From contig NZ_CP042263.1 of assembly GCF_007855645.1 (NCBI RefSeq), positions 62,001 to 126,000 of the forward strand: DNA of 64,000 bases. The letters run 5' to 3'. Below are positions 46,187-55,687 of this stretch, in pieces (position 1 is the stretch's first letter; the number at the start of each line of letters is the position of its first letter). The notes beneath the pieces are model-generated. The model did no database searches, was not told the origin of the DNA, and worked only from the letters and a program-made list of their open reading frames with translations. The position numbers and the translations under genes were made by a program. The stretch is from Qingshengfaniella alkalisoli (GTDB taxonomy: Bacteria; Pseudomonadota; Alphaproteobacteria; Rhodobacterales; Rhodobacteraceae).

Positions 46187-49100
46187 TTATGTGTTGCCTT
46201 GCGCTGCGAGCAGCTTTGCGTTGCCACCCGCCGCGGTCGTGTCGATGCAGAGATGTCGCTCGAACATGGCATGGCCGGTATCGGGTTGGCCGGTGACCAG
46301 TGCCACGAGAGGGCCATCGCGACGGGCCAGCACCCTTGCAATGTCGCGGGCCTGATCGGGGCGGCCCCACCAGATGACACCGGCCAGGTATGGAAGCGAC
46401 TCCAATGCATCGACGGGCAAATTGCCACCGGCTTCGACCGCGATCCCGCCAAGATCGCGGATCGCTTGGGCTTGCTCGGACGCGGCTTGTTCGGTCGGCC
46501 CGAGGCACAGCACGGGCCCGCGCGGGACAAGCGACAGGCGGTTGGATTCACCGGTCGGTCCGGGCATGTCGATCACGCGTGGCTGGGCGTCCTTCACCAG
46601 TGCCGCGGCAGAAAGCAGCGATTGCGCGACCATATCCGCGGATATCGTTTCACCGGACAGTTCGGTCACCTGGGCTACTCCGTGCGACACGAAGCGCGGC
46701 AGATAGTTCGGGCCGCCGGCCTTCGGACCCGTGCCCGACAGACCTTCACCGCCGAAGGGCTGGCTGCCGACGATTGCGCCGATCTGGTTTCGGTTGACGT
46801 AGACATTGCCCACGTTGATCCGGTCCGCGACTTGCTGAACCCGCGAGTCGATCCGCGTGTGCAGACCAAAAGTCAGGCCATATCCCGTGGCGTTGATCGC
46901 ATCGATCACGGCGTTGATTTCTTCGGCCTTGAAGGTCGCCAGGTGAAGGACCGGGCCGAACACCTCGCGTTCCAGATCCGCAATGCCGCCAACCCTGATC
47001 AGTGCAGGTGCGACGAAGCTGCCTTTGTGCGGCGTATCCAGTTCATGCAGGACACGTCCCTCGGCGCGGGCCGCTGCCACGTAGTCACCAATTTCCTTTT
47101 GGGCCTGGTCCGAGATGACCGGACCGACATCCGTTGGCAACGCCCAGGGGTTGCCGAGTGCCAACTCGTCCATCGCGCCTTGCAGCATCTTGCGGAAATG
47201 TGGCTCGATGTCTTCCTGAACGTAAAGACATCGCAGCGCCGAACACCGCTGGCCCGCCGATTGGAAAGCCGAGGCAACGATGTCGCGCACCGCCTGTTCC
47301 GGCAACGCGGTGCTGTCCACGATCATCGCGTTCAGCCCCCCCGTTTCCGCAATCAGCGGCGTGCCGGGGTCCAGATTTTCCGCCATCGTGGCCTGGATAT
47401 GGCGCGCCGTTGCCGTGGAACCCGTGAATGCCACGCCCTTGATACGCGGATCACTTGTCAGCGCCTGCCCCACGACACGTCCCGGCCCGGGCAGAAGTTG
47501 CAGCGCAGATGCGGGCACACCTGCCTGATGCAGCAACCGCACGGCCATCGAAGCGATCAGGGGGGTGGCTTCGGCTGGCTTGGCCAGAACGCCGTTGCCG
47601 GCCGCAAGCGCCGCCGTGATCTGCCCGGTGAAAATGGCCAGCGGGAAGTTCCACGGGCTGATGCAGGTGAACAGACCACGGGCCTCACCCTCGAGATGCT
47701 CGGCTTGCGCCGCGTAGTAGCGCAGGAAGTCCACCGCCTCGCGAAGCTCGCCAACCGAGTCTGCGAGCGTCTTGCCGGCTTCACGGGTCAGCAAACCGAA
47801 CATGGCGCCGAAATTCGTCTCATACAACTCGGATGCGCGCCGCAACACGCGAGCGCGTTCCGCGGCGGGAACATTCCAGCGGCGGCCAGCGGACAGCGCG
47901 GTTGCCACATCTTCTTCACAGACGGTAATCACCTTGCCGATGCGTTCGCCCGTCGCCGGGTTCAACGCGTCGTATGGCTTTGCGCCCCGGACAGGCCCAG
48001 CAATCAACGGCTCGGCGCGTGCGGGCAGATCAACATTGCGCGCGTCCTCGATACGGGAGAGTTCGCCGACGTCGAAAATGTCGAAGCCCTGGCTGTTCGT
48101 ACGTTCCGGTGCAAACAATTGTGGCCCCGTTTGAAGCGCGGGGGCACTGTTCTTTTCGCGCTCTAGCGCCTCGAACGGACATGCGGCGACTGTCGCCGGG
48201 GGAACGGCTTCATCAACGATCTGGTTCACGAACGACGAGTTCGCGCCGTTTTCCAGGAGACGCCGCACCAGATAGGCCAGCAGGTCACGATGTGCGCCAA
48301 CCGGCGCGTAGATTCGGCAATTCGTGCCTTCGCCACGGTGAACGATGTCATGCAACGCCTCACCCATCCCGTGAAGGCGCTGGAATTCATAGGCCTCTTT
48401 CGGGACATCGGCGGCCATATCCAGAACCGCCGCGACCGTATGCGCGTTATGCGTGGCGAACTGCGGATAAATCCGGTCTGTCATCCCCAACAGCTTGCGT
48501 GCATTGGCGATATAGCTGACGTCGCTGGCCGCCTTGCGCGTGAAGACGGGGAAATCATCCAGCCCCTCAACCTGCGCACGCTTGATCTCTGTGTCCCAAT
48601 AGGCGCCTTTGACCAACCGGACCATGACGCGGCGGTCGAGCCGCTCGGACAACTCGTAGAGATAATCGAGGATCTGCGGCGCACGGCGGCTATAGGCCTG
48701 CACCACGATCCCGAAACCGTCCCAGCCGGCCAGTTCAGGATCTGAAAGAACCGCCTCGATCACTTTCATGGAGATAGCCAGACGGTCAGCTTCTTCCGCG
48801 TCGATGTTGAAGCCCATGCCGGCCTTCGCAGCCTGACGGGCCAGATCACGGGTGCGCGGGACCAGTTCTTCCATCAGGCGGTCCAGCTTGGCGACCTCGT
48901 AGCGGGGATGCAGCGCGGACAGCTTGACCGAGATTCCGGGATTGGACCGGATGTCGCCTTTGCATTTCGTGGAAATCGCGGTGATCGCGTCTGAATAGGC
49001 CTTTGCATAGCGTGACGCATCATCCGCCGTCATCGCCGCTTCGCCCAGCATGTCATAGGAATAGGTGTAGCCTTCGGATTCACGCTTTTCTGCGCGATCC

Positions 49101-49630
49101 ATTGCGGCGTCGATGTTCTGGCCCAGAACGAACTGACGGCCCATTTCGCGCATGGCCCGCCCGACGGCGGTGCGGATCACGGGCTCGCCCAGGCGACGCA
49201 CAGCCGAACGCAGATGCCCCGCCACACCTTGCGAGTCCGTTTTCAGAACGCGGCCCGTCAGCATCAACCCCCATGTCGATGCGTTTACCAGCGACGACGC
49301 CGAATGGCCCAGGTGCTTGCCCCAGTCGGACGGGACGATCTTATCCTCGATCAGCGCGTCGATGGTGTCTGCATCCGGCACGCGCAGCAGCGCCTCAGCC
49401 AGACACATCAGCGCGATGCCCTCTTCCGTGGACAGGCCGTACTCGGCGAGGAAGACTTCCATCACGCCCGGCTTGGACTTGGTGCGGATCTGTTCAACCA
49501 GTTCGGTCGCCCGCGCCACGATGCGTCCCCGCGCATCCGCATCCAGTTCGGCCATGGCTGTCAGCGCGGTTACGGCAGTGTTTTCATTCAGTCGCTTGTT
49601 CGTGTCCCAGCGTGGGTCGAGGTCAATCAT
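46187..49630 (-). CDS. putA: Bifunctional proline dehydrogenase / L-glutamate gamma-semialdehyde dehydrogenase
   Basis: Oxidises proline to glutamate in two steps. The 1147-aa protein has no N-terminal ribbon-helix-helix DNA-binding domain, so it is not an autorepressor of the enteric type. The FAD-dependent proline dehydrogenase part (about 170-470) includes VRLVKGAYWDTEIKRAQ and FQRLHGMGEALHD. The aldehyde dehydrogenase part (about 540-1000) includes ISPWNFPLAIFTGQ, the catalytic Glu in IAETGGLNAMIVD and the catalytic Cys in SAGQRCSALRCLYV. A C-terminal domain (about 1010-1147) is typical of long PutA types. The usual divergent Lrp-type putR gene is absent from this locus. Confidence 0.95.
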   Translation of the reverse strand: MIDLDPRWDTNKRLNENTAVTALTAMAELDADARGRIVARATELVEQIRTKSKPGVMEVFLAEYGLSTEEGIALMCLAEALLRVPDADTIDALIEDKIVPSDWGKHLGHSASSLVNASTWGLMLTGRVLKTDSQGVAGHLRSAVRRLGEPVIRTAVGRAMREMGRQFVLGQNIDAAMDRAEKRESEGYTYSYDMLGEAAMTADDASRYAKAYSDAITAISTKCKGDIRSNPGISVKLSALHPRYEVAKLDRLMEELVPRTRDLARQAAKAGMGFNIDAEEADRLAISMKVIEAVLSDPELAGWDGFGIVVQAYSRRAPQILDYLYELSERLDRRVMVRLVKGAYWDTEIKRAQVEGLDDFPVFTRKAASDVSYIANARKLLGMTDRIYPQFATHNAHTVAAVLDMAADVPKEAYEFQRLHGMGEALHDIVHRGEGTNCRIYAPVGAHRDLLAYLVRRLLENGANSSFVNQIVDEAVPPATVAACPFEALEREKNSAPALQTGPQLFAPERTNSQGFDIFDVGELSRIEDARNVDLPARAEPLIAGPVRGAKPYDALNPATGERIGKVITVCEEDVATALSAGRRWNVPAAERARVLRRASELYETNFGAMFGLLTREAGKTLADSVGELREAVDFLRYYAAQAEHLEGEARGLFTCISPWNFPLAIFTGQITAALAAGNGVLAKPAEATPLIASMAVRLLHQAGVPASALQLLPGPGRVVGQALTSDPRIKGVAFTGSTATARHIQATMAENLDPGTPLIAETGGLNAMIVDSTALPEQAVRDIVASAFQSAGQRCSALRCLYVQEDIEPHFRKMLQGAMDELALGNPWALPTDVGPVISDQAQKEIGDYVAAARAEGRVLHELDTPHKGSFVAPALIRVGGIADLEREVFGPVLHLATFKAEEINAVIDAINATGYGLTFGLHTRIDSRVQQVADRINVGNVYVNRNQIGAIVGSQPFGGEGLSGTGPKAGGPNYLPRFVSHGVAQVTELSGETISADMVAQSLLSAAALVKDAQPRVIDMPGPTGESNRLSLVPRGPVLCLGPTEQAASEQAQAIRDLGGIAVEAGGNLPVDALESLPYLAGVIWWGRPDQARDIARVLARRDGPLVALVTGQPDTGHAMFERHLCIDTTAAGGNAKLLAAQGNT

Positions 49631-49934
49631 GGCACAATCATCATATGGAATGGTCAGTTTGAATGGAATCTACCCGACAGGATGGATGCTTTTGGTCTGT
49701 TGTATCCCATAATCTGGGCGAATGTACTTATCTTGAATGCCTGAACAGTCCGTTTGTTGTTTTGATTGACCAAGTTCAGGATGAGCGTTCCAGAATCGTA
49801 TCATATGGAAGTTCACCCAGTAGGAGTTTCTGACCGCTGGCAGGCTGTTTTTCTCGCAGCGAGCACACGATCGCGGGTGAAACAGAAGGAGTATTCTATT
49901 GCTAAATGAAATATGAATCATTATTCATGTTTAT
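49631..49934. promoter_or_regulatory. Divergent promoter region of putA and the TetR gene, with TetR-type operator
   Basis: A 304-base gap. At its right end is the palindrome ATGAATCATTATTCAT (49913-49928; arms ATGAAT/ATTCAT), only six bases before the TetR start codon. No Shine-Dalgarno is visible ahead of that start, so the transcript may be leaderless. Binding here would block the regulator's own expression. The putA promoter lies in the left part but I could not define its boxes. Confidence 0.6.
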
Positions 49935-50525
49935 ATGGATGGAAACTCGACGCCGAAAACGAAACGAGGGGCGCAGCGGCGGGAACAGATCCTGCGTGCC
50001 GCCGAGGAAGCCTTTGGTGCGCAAGGCTTCTCTGCGACGTCAATTGCGGACATTACCCGCAAGGCGGGGACCGCGCTTGGAACCTTCTACATCTACTTTG
50101 CCAGCAAGGAAGAGGTTTTTCGCGAACTCGTGCTGGAGATGGGCCAACTCACACGCGAAGCGGTGACAAAGTCGGTTGCCGATGCACCCGATCGCATGTC
50201 TGCGGAGCGGGCGGGCCTGCGTAGTTTCCTTGAGTTTGTGGCAAAGCGGCCGTCACTTTACAGCATTGTTGAGGAAGCGCGCTTCGTCGATCCGGAAGCG
50301 TATCGCGTATACTTCACGCGATTTGCGAAGGCCTATGAAAAACGTTTGCTCGCGGCGGAGCAAGCCGGCGAAGTAAAGCTGGGTGATGCGGAAGTACGCG
50401 CCTGGGCGCTCATGGGCATGGCCAAGACCCTGGGCGAGCGCTACGTGCTTTGGGAAGACACGCCGGACATCGATTATGTCGTCGATGAGGTCATGCTACT
50501 GGTTGGTCGCGGCCTGTTGCCATGA
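49935..50525 (+). CDS. TetR/AcrR-family regulator
   Basis: A 196-aa repressor. The N-terminal helix-turn-helix is AAEEAFGAQGFSATSIADITRKAGTALGTFYIYFASKEEVF. The ligand domain (about 65-190) includes FLEFVAKRPSLYSIVEEARFVDPEAYR. The stop overlaps the enoyl-CoA hydratase start (ATGA), so regulator and enzyme form one unit; an acyl-CoA or related ligand is therefore likely. A near-identical copy of its upstream operator lies beyond the insertion sequence at 52391, which suggests it once controlled a further gene there. Confidence 0.88.
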   Translation: MDGNSTPKTKRGAQRREQILRAAEEAFGAQGFSATSIADITRKAGTALGTFYIYFASKEEVFRELVLEMGQLTREAVTKSVADAPDRMSAERAGLRSFLEFVAKRPSLYSIVEEARFVDPEAYRVYFTRFAKAYEKRLLAAEQAGEVKLGDAEVRAWALMGMAKTLGERYVLWEDTPDIDYVVDEVMLLVGRGLLP

Positions 50526-51236
50526 ACACCCTTGTCGCTCATGAGGTTGTTGTCTTGGCTTCAGGGCAAGGCTGTCTGCACCTAAGGCTTCACGCTCCGC
50601 GCGCGAACGCGCTTGAACCGGATCTGATCGCCGCGATACATGGCGGGCTGGATCTGATCGAAACGACGCAGCTTCGTCACCTCATGATATCGTCAGGGCG
50701 GAATTTTTGTTCCGGGGGTGATGTCGGGAGGTTTGCGCAAGCCGCAGCGCAGGGATGCAGCCAGAACTATGGCGCGGCGGTAGTCGACGGGCTTCAGGAT
50801 ATTGTTCTGCGGCTCGTATCAATGCGTTGTCTTGTCGGTTTGGCTGCACGAGGGGCGATCACGGGCGGTGGTGCCGGGTTTCTCTTTGCATCGGATCTGG
50901 CGTTCCTTGCCCCGGACACGTTTGTTCAGCCTTATTATTCCGAGGTCGGCTTTGCACCCGACGGTGGCTGGACGGCAATCCTGCCGGAGAAAATGGGGGC
51001 GGCCACTGCACTCGTCTGGATCTTACGCAATCGACGCATGAATGCCCAAGACACTGTTGAGCACGGGCTGGCGGCTGGCGTCACGGCGAATCCCGAGGAC
51101 CTGTTGCTTCAGGCGCTGGATCACGGGGATATCGAAAGCCGCCTGACGTCGAAATCGCTCATCTGGGACAGGCAGAGGCTCGATGATCTCAAGCGACGCC
51201 TGGCGGCCAAATCCCATGCCTTCAAGATGTTGCTGG
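50522..51236 (+). pseudogene. Enoyl-CoA hydratase/isomerase, 3' end cut off by an IS5-family element
   Basis: Crotonase-fold protein. The oxyanion-hole motif SSGRNFCSGGDVGRF is near residue 58 and GLAARGAITGGGAGFLFASDLAFLAPDT near 105. About 238 residues are native, ending near SHAFKMLLG. The frame then runs into the insertion sequence and stays open to 51568, which would add about 110 foreign residues. Family members are usually about 255-265 aa, so only the last helix or so is lost; the product may be unstable or inactive. It is translationally coupled to the TetR gene. Confidence 0.8.
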
Positions 51237-51289
51237 GCAATGTTGCGCAAATCAGGTTCGAGGGTGAATGCGCCCTTTCCCGGCAGAGT

Positions 51290-52293
51290 TCAGGCGATGG
51301 CTTCGATCTCGGCCCTGCCGAGGGCCGAGAAGGTGTTCATGATTGCGATGCGGATGTGGATTTCGGCGGTTTGGCGAACGGACATGATCCTCTCACCGAA
51401 AAGTTTCAGGCAGTTCATCCTGGCCTCGACCCTGCTTCGGACATGGTATCGTACCCACTTCTTCCAAAGTGCCCGGCCCAGGTGTCGGGTTGCACGCAGG
51501 AGCTCGTTTCGCGCGAAGGCCGCGTGGCAGTCTTCCTTCCAGGCGCGCCCGTTGCGGCGGATGGGTAGTGAGGGCATGACTGCCACGGGTTCGAAGGAAT
51601 GCCCGAACGCATCGGCACCTTGTTCAATGATCGCCCCATGACATCGGCGCGTATCATAGGTGCCGTCCGCGGTGACGGCCTCGATGGCCTTGTCGGGTGG
51701 GATCTGTGCCAGCAGCTCCGGCAGCAGCGGGCTGTCGCCCTGACGGCTTGAGGTGAACTCGACCGCGCGGACATCGCCCGTGCCTGCGTCCATGGCGATA
51801 TGTACTTTTCGCCACTTCCTGCGGCGCGAGGCTCCATGCTTGCGCGCCAGCCACTCCCCATCACCACGGAACTTGATACCTGTGCTATCGATCAGAAGGT
51901 TCAGCGGCTGCCCGGAGACGCGATACGGGATCTGCACCGCAATCCGCGCCTGGCGACGGCACAGGGTCGAGAAATCCGGCACCGGCCAGTCGAGACCAGC
52001 CATCTGGATCAGGCTTTCGACCAATCCAACGGTCTGGCGGAGCGGAAGACCGAACAGGACTTTCAGCGTCAGACAAGCCTGGATCGCATTCGTCGGGTAA
52101 ACCGTCCCCCCGGACGGTTTACTGGCCCTCCTCATTCCGAGAAAGTCTCGGGCCGTCCCCGCTTGCCGGACTTCTCCGCGTGCCAAACCATGTCGGGGTC
52201 GAACCAGACCGAGAGCGAGCCACGCTTGCGCAGCGCGGCGTTATACTCGGACCAGTTCGTCGTGCGGTAGCGGGTTGGAGGAGGCTTCGGCAT
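51290..52293 (-). pseudogene. IS5-family transposase, interrupted by a stop/frameshift and palindromic insert
   Basis: The N-terminal piece (52293-52132, 53 aa) reads PKPPPTRYRTTNWSEYNAAL and ends RGRPETFSE-stop. The rest is in another frame from about 52090 (AIQACLTLKVLFGLPLRQ) and carries the DDE domain with LLIDSTGIKF, AVTADGTYDTR and a C-terminal RVEARMNCLKLFGERIM. Family members read straight through at this point, so the element is broken, unless it uses frameshifting, which some IS5 groups do. The break coincides with a 26-bp perfect stem-loop sequence. Confidence 0.8.
52097..52122. repeat. Perfect 11-bp palindrome inside the transposase gene
   Basis: GTAAACCGTCC (52097-52107) and GGACGGTTTAC (52112-52122) enclose a CCCC loop. 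The sequence lies exactly where the transposase frame breaks. A 4-base ATTC occurs on both sides (52088-52091 and 52133-52136), which may be a target duplication of a tiny inserted element. Confidence 0.6.
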
Positions 52294-52390
52294 AGATGCC
52301 AGCTACATCACTGGATTCATGAAGGGAATCCTCGCCGATATTTGCAACAACGCCTCCTCCCTGTACCGAGCTTATGTAACAATATGAAAT

Positions 52391-52406
52391 ATGAATCAGT
52401 ATTCAT
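52391..52406. promoter_or_regulatory. Second copy of the TetR-type operator
   Basis: ATGAATCAGTATTCAT differs by one base from the palindrome ahead of the TetR gene. The flanking bases match too: ATGAAATATGAATCA then TATTCATGT in both copies. No gene follows on the plus strand before the convergent betA, so the controlled gene has probably been lost. Confidence 0.7.
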
Positions 52407-52535
52407 GTCAAGTGTGCACTTGCTATGCCCGTGAAAGAACGGCGCTTTCGGCCTGGATACGAAGAGGCAGCCTGCCGCTGAAAACAGGCAAGCAGTCGCG
52501 TGTCAGAAACTTATTGTCCGTTCAGGAAGCCGACT

Positions 52536-54194
52536 CTATCGCTGGCTGTTCTGCCAGTTGGGATGCACCCAGGGTTTTGCGTTTGACGATGGCAGAGGAT
52601 CGCGCCCCAGGATGTGATCGGACGCCTTTTCACCCACCAGGATGGAAGGCCCGTTCAGATTGCCATTGGTGATGCGCGGAAAGATCGAGCTGTCCGCCAC
52701 GCGCAGACCGTCCACCCCGATCACCCGCGTGTCCGGATCGACGACTGCCATCGGATCATCCGCGCGGCCCATCCGGCATGTGCCGCAGGGGTGGTAGGCG
52801 CTTTCGACATGTTCGCGGATGAAATCGTCCAGCGCCGCATCGCTCTGGACGGCGTCGCCGGGCTGGATCTCGTGCTTGACGTATGGCTTGAAGGCATCTT
52901 GGGCAAAGATCTCTCGGGTCAGACGAATGCAGGCCCGGAAATCTTCCCAGTCGCTGTCATGCGACATGTAGTTGAACAGGATCTTCGGCGCGTCTGACGG
53001 ATCGGCCGACTTCAACGACACCGCCCCCCGCGATGCCGACCGCATCGGCCCGACATGGGCCTGGAACCCGTGCCCTTCAGCGGCCGCCTGACCGTCATAG
53101 CGCACGGCGATCGGTAGAAAATGATACTGGATATCGGGGTACTGGACCCCGGCGCGGCTACGTATGAAGGCCGCGCTTTCGAACTGGTTCGACGCGCCCA
53201 GCCCCTTGCGGGTCAGCAACCACTGCGCGCCGATCAACGCCTTGCTGAAGAGATTCCAGTGCTTGTAAAGCGTGATCGGCTGGCTCGACGCCATTTGCAG
53301 GTACAGCTCAAGGTGGTCCTGCAGGTTCTGCCCCACACCGGCACGATCCGCGACAACCTCGATCCCATGCTCGCGCAGATGCGCGGCCGGGCCAATACCC
53401 GACAGCATCAGCAGCTTGGGGGAGTTCAGCGATGATGCAGCAAGGATCACCTCTCGACCGGCAGAGATCGTCTCGATCTTGCCGCCGCGGTCGATTTCGA
53501 CTCCGGTGGCCCTGCCGTTCTCGATGACGACCCGCCGCGCGAAGCCGCGTACCAGATGGCAGTTCTGGCGTTTGAGCGCCGGGCGCAGATAGGCATTCGC
53601 AGCAGACCAGCGACGGCCTTTCCAGACCGTCTGTTCCATCGGGCCGAAACCTTCCTGCTTTTCGCCGTTGTAGTCGTTCGTGGTCTCGTAACCGGCTTCC
53701 CGTCCGGCATCGACGAAGGCCTGGAACAGCGGGTTGCTTCGCGGGCCGCGCGTCACATGCAGCGGTCCGTCGGAACCGCGCCATTCGGGATCGCCGCCAT
53801 GGCCGCCTGAATGCCAGCTTTCCAGCCGCTTGAAATAGGGCAGGACATTCGCGTAGCCCCAGCCTTCCGCGCCACTTTCCGCCCAGTGGTCGTAATCGCA
53901 GGCGTTGCCGCGCACATAGACCATCCCGTTGATCGAGGACGACCCCCCGATCACCTTGCCGCGCGGCACGACAAGCTGCCGCCCGCCCAGATGCGGCTCT
54001 GGCTCGGACATATAGCCCCAGTCATAGCGGGACATGTTCATAGGATAGGACAGTGCGGCGGGCATCTGGATGAAGGGCCCCGCATCAGTGCCGCCGTGTT
54101 CAATCACGAGCACGGACTTTCCTGCTTCGCTAAGACGATAGGCCATGGCGCAGCCTGCGCTGCCTGCACCGACGATGACATAATCTGCTTGCAT
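52536..54194 (-). CDS. betA: Choline dehydrogenase
   Basis: GMC-family flavoenzyme (552 aa) that oxidises choline to betaine aldehyde at the inner membrane. The FAD site is [22 protein letters not shown] at the N-terminus. Further family motifs are [19 protein letters not shown] (near residue 80) and the C-terminal catalytic His in [12 protein letters not shown] (near 465). The longer frame begins 15 codons upstream inside the spacer, but the ATG at 54194 is the family start. It lies 10 bases after betB and is the last gene of the betI-betC-betB-betA unit. Confidence 0.93.
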   Translation of the reverse strand: MQADYVIVGAGSAGCAMAYRLSEAGKSVLVIEHGGTDAGPFIQMPAALSYPMNMSRYDWGYMSEPEPHLGGRQLVVPRGKVIGGSSSINGMVYVRGNACDYDHWAESGAEGWGYANVLPYFKRLESWHSGGHGGDPEWRGSDGPLHVTRGPRSNPLFQAFVDAGREAGYETTNDYNGEKQEGFGPMEQTVWKGRRWSAANAYLRPALKRQNCHLVRGFARRVVIENGRATGVEIDRGGKIETISAGREVILAASSLNSPKLLMLSGIGPAAHLREHGIEVVADRAGVGQNLQDHLELYLQMASSQPITLYKHWNLFSKALIGAQWLLTRKGLGASNQFESAAFIRSRAGVQYPDIQYHFLPIAVRYDGQAAAEGHGFQAHVGPMRSASRGAVSLKSADPSDAPKILFNYMSHDSDWEDFRACIRLTREIFAQDAFKPYVKHEIQPGDAVQSDAALDDFIREHVESAYHPCGTCRMGRADDPMAVVDPDTRVIGVDGLRVADSSIFPRITNGNLNGPSILVGEKASDHILGRDPLPSSNAKPWVHPNWQNSQR

Positions 54195-54204
54195 GGCGGG
54201 TATC

Positions 54205-55662
54205 CTAGAAGGGGGCTTCAACCGATCCCATGCGGACATAGACCGATTTCAACCGGCTGTAATGTTCGATGGCGGCCTTGGAATTTTCACGACCGATCCC
54301 GGATGCCTTCACTCCGCCGAACGGGACTTCCACCGGCGCATCGTTGTAGGAATTGACGTAACAGGTGCCGGCTTCAAATGCGCGAACGACCCTGTGCGCG
54401 CGCGCCAGATCCTTCGTGAAGACGCCTGCGGCAAGTCCGAAATCTGTCGCATTTGCACGTGTCAGCACGTCGTCTTCGTCGTCGAAATCGAGAACCGACA
54501 TGACCGGCCCGAAGATTTCTTCCTGCGCGATCTTCATGTCGTCGCGCACATCTGCAAACACCGTGGGCTGCATGTAAAACCCCGGCTGATCCAGCGTGTC
54601 ACCGCCATGGACGATCCGGGCGCCTTCGGATTTACCGATCTCGATATAGCGGAGCGCAATATCGCGCTGCGCCTGGCTGACCATCGGCCCGAAATTCGTC
54701 TTCTCCTCCATCGGGTCGCCGATGACGGCATCGGACAACCGCTCGGCAAGGCGGGCCAGAAAGCGTTCCTTGATCCCCGATTGAACAAACACCCGCGTTC
54801 CGTTGGAACAGATCTGTCCCGACGAATAGAAGTTAGCAAGGATTGCACCACCAACCGCATCCTCGATATACGCGTCGTCAAAGATGATCAGCGGTGATTT
54901 ACCGCCCAGCTCCATCGTGACGTGTTTCATACCCGCAGCCGCAGCGGCATAGACCTTGCGCCCCGTCGCCACCGATCCTGTCAGGGATACCTTGGCGACG
55001 CGCGCGTCCGCGACCAGCGGCCCGCCTACCTCACCGGCGCCTTGGATGACGTTGAACAAGCCCGCCGGAAGTCCCGCCTCGACAAGGATTTCGGCCAGCT
55101 TCAACGCGCATAGCGGTGTCGTCTCCGACGGTTTGAAGATCATGGCATTGCCACATGCCAGCGCCGGGGCGGCCTTCCATGCAGCGATCTGCGTCGGGTA
55201 GTTCCATGCGCCAATGCCAACGCAAACCCCCAGCGGTTCCCGGATCGTGTAGGCCCAGTCCTCACCCAGCGGAATGTGTTCGCCTGTCAGGGTACCGGCA
55301 AGGCCACCAAAATATTCGAGCGCATCGGCTGCGCTGGTCGCATCCGCCACCAAGGTTTCCTGAAGGGGCTTGCCCGTGTCGTGAGTTTCCAGAACCGACA
55401 ACTCGTGATTGCGTTCGCGCAGGATGTCAGCGGCGCGTCGAAGGACGCGGCCGCGTTCGGTGCCGGATTTGAGCGCCCATTCCTTTTGTGCCTGCTGCGC
55501 ACTGGTAATTGCACGCTCGATGACCTCGGGCGTTGCGGTGTGGATCGTGGCGATGATGTTTCCTGTTGCGGGATAGATTACCTCCATTGCCTCGCCGGAC
55601 GTGTCTTCGACATACTCGCCGTCAATGAAATGGCTTGCGCGTGGTTGGGGGTCAAAAGTCAT
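54205..55662 (-). CDS. betB: Betaine aldehyde dehydrogenase
   Basis: NAD(P)-dependent enzyme (485 aa) converting betaine aldehyde to glycine betaine. The cofactor site includes [20 protein letters not shown] and the [12 protein letters not shown] loop. The catalytic Glu is in [12 protein letters not shown] (near 250) and the catalytic Cys in [14 protein letters not shown] (near 285). The start at 55662 has AAAGGACA upstream; the open frame extends 13 codons more. It lies between betC and betA with 25- and 10-base gaps. Confidence 0.94.
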   Translation of the reverse strand: MTFDPQPRASHFIDGEYVEDTSGEAMEVIYPATGNIIATIHTATPEVIERAITSAQQAQKEWALKSGTERGRVLRRAADILRERNHELSVLETHDTGKPLQETLVADATSAADALEYFGGLAGTLTGEHIPLGEDWAYTIREPLGVCVGIGAWNYPTQIAAWKAAPALACGNAMIFKPSETTPLCALKLAEILVEAGLPAGLFNVIQGAGEVGGPLVADARVAKVSLTGSVATGRKVYAAAAAGMKHVTMELGGKSPLIIFDDAYIEDAVGGAILANFYSSGQICSNGTRVFVQSGIKERFLARLAERLSDAVIGDPMEEKTNFGPMVSQAQRDIALRYIEIGKSEGARIVHGGDTLDQPGFYMQPTVFADVRDDMKIAQEEIFGPVMSVLDFDDEDDVLTRANATDFGLAAGVFTKDLARAHRVVRAFEAGTCYVNSYNDAPVEVPFGGVKASGIGRENSKAAIEHYSRLKSVYVRMGSVEAPF

Positions 55663-55687
55663 GCTGTGTCCTTTTGTCGGTCGGAGG

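Larger units (their letters stand above)
51236..52354 (-). mobile_element. IS5-family insertion sequence
   Basis: About 1.1 kb, inserted in the enoyl-CoA hydratase gene. The ends show imperfect inverted repeats: GGCAATGTTGCGCAAATC from 51237 and, on the other strand, GGCGTTGTTGCAAATATCGG from 52353. They share GGC..TGTTGC and a downstream GAGG. The exact outer base and the target duplication could not be fixed by eye. It carries one transposase gene, split by a frameshift. Confidence 0.75.

Noticed and set aside
45938-48166. 742-codon open frame antisense to putA/proC
   Set aside because: Shadow of two certain genes.
52391-52672. Plus-strand frame beginning at the second TetR operator
   Set aside because: The start codon is inside the operator, there is no ribosome site, and the frame runs antisense into betA.
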